From the NCBI GenBank assembly GCA_003485825.1, contig DNHN01000181.1, positions 1-6,164 of the forward strand: DNA of 6,164 nt. The letters are read 5' to 3'. The position numbers were made by a program, and so were the translations under genes. The DNA is from Bacteroidota bacterium. GTDB taxonomy: Bacteria; Bacteroidota; Bacteroidia; NS11-12g; UBA9320. Of the stretch, positions 6,133 to 6,164 are shown in pieces. The notes under the pieces were generated by a model, which worked only from the letters and a program-made list of their open reading frames with translations, had not been told where the DNA came from and searched no databases. How positions within the stretch are numbered: the first letter of the stretch is position 1; every line of letters starts with the position of its first letter.

Positions 6133-6164
6133 ATGACCATACAAGAAGCCCAAGCTAAAATAGA
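6133..6164 (+). CDS. Start of a probable MazG-like nucleotide pyrophosphohydrolase, partial at the right edge
   Basis: An ATG at 6133-6135 opens a frame that runs to the window end, giving MTIQEAQAKI plus two further bases (GA). This matches, from memory, the N-terminus of the Bacteroidota MazG-like pyrophosphohydrolases, which commonly begin MTI-x-x-AQ and hydrolyse nucleoside triphosphates to monophosphates as house-cleaning enzymes. Ten residues are far too few for a firm assignment, and the metal-binding EExxE region would lie beyond the window. The start is 33 bp after the DUF5686 stop on the same strand, so co-transcription is likely. Confidence 0.45.
   Translation, partial: MTIQEAQAKI

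Noticed and set aside
1..6164. Search by eye for tRNA or rRNA genes, CRISPR arrays, insertion sequences, toxin-antitoxin pairs and defence genes.
   Set aside because: No regular repeats, cloverleaf sequence, transposase-like frame or terminal inverted repeats were seen, and the recognised genes are housekeeping, export or envelope types.

Overview
The window looks like an ordinary chromosomal stretch from a member of the Bacteroidota. Three things point there: an outer-membrane protein of the 'carboxypeptidase-like regulatory domain + DUF5686' type, which is characteristic of that phylum; promoter-like sequences matching the Bacteroidota -7 consensus TAnnTTTG in place of E. coli-type -10 boxes; and start regions that are A-rich with no clear Shine-Dalgarno sequence. 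Base composition is moderately AT-rich. I cannot place the genus.

Layout. The left half reads leftward (minus strand). From right to left it holds gpmI (1991-3499), a non-coding stretch of about 350 bp (1644-1990), a TetR/AcrR-family regulator (975-1643), and, 7 bp beyond its stop, the membrane half of an ABC exporter (1-967) that runs off the left edge. The right half reads rightward. It is divergent from gpmI across a 143-bp promoter region and holds the 818-residue DUF5686 outer-membrane protein (3643-6099). The first ten codons of a further gene (6133 onward) follow, probably a MazG-like nucleotide pyrophosphohydrolase.

How the genes relate. The regulator and exporter are tightly spaced and form one transcription unit. 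The sequence at the regulator's start codon contains three copies of one 7-bp half-site, two of them forming a perfect 15-bp palindrome. This is the best candidate for the regulator's own operator, so a self-repressed regulator-exporter unit is the natural model. gpmI is a complete glycolytic/gluconeogenic housekeeping gene with all expected catalytic residues. The DUF5686 protein is probably an outer-membrane beta-barrel of unknown function, and it appears to start at a TTG codon.

I found no mobile element, CRISPR array, tRNA or rRNA, and no convincing new system. The items most worth checking are the triple half-site operator, a 44-codon membrane-protein-like frame overlapping the regulator's start, the TTG start, and a possible leaderless gpmI transcript.
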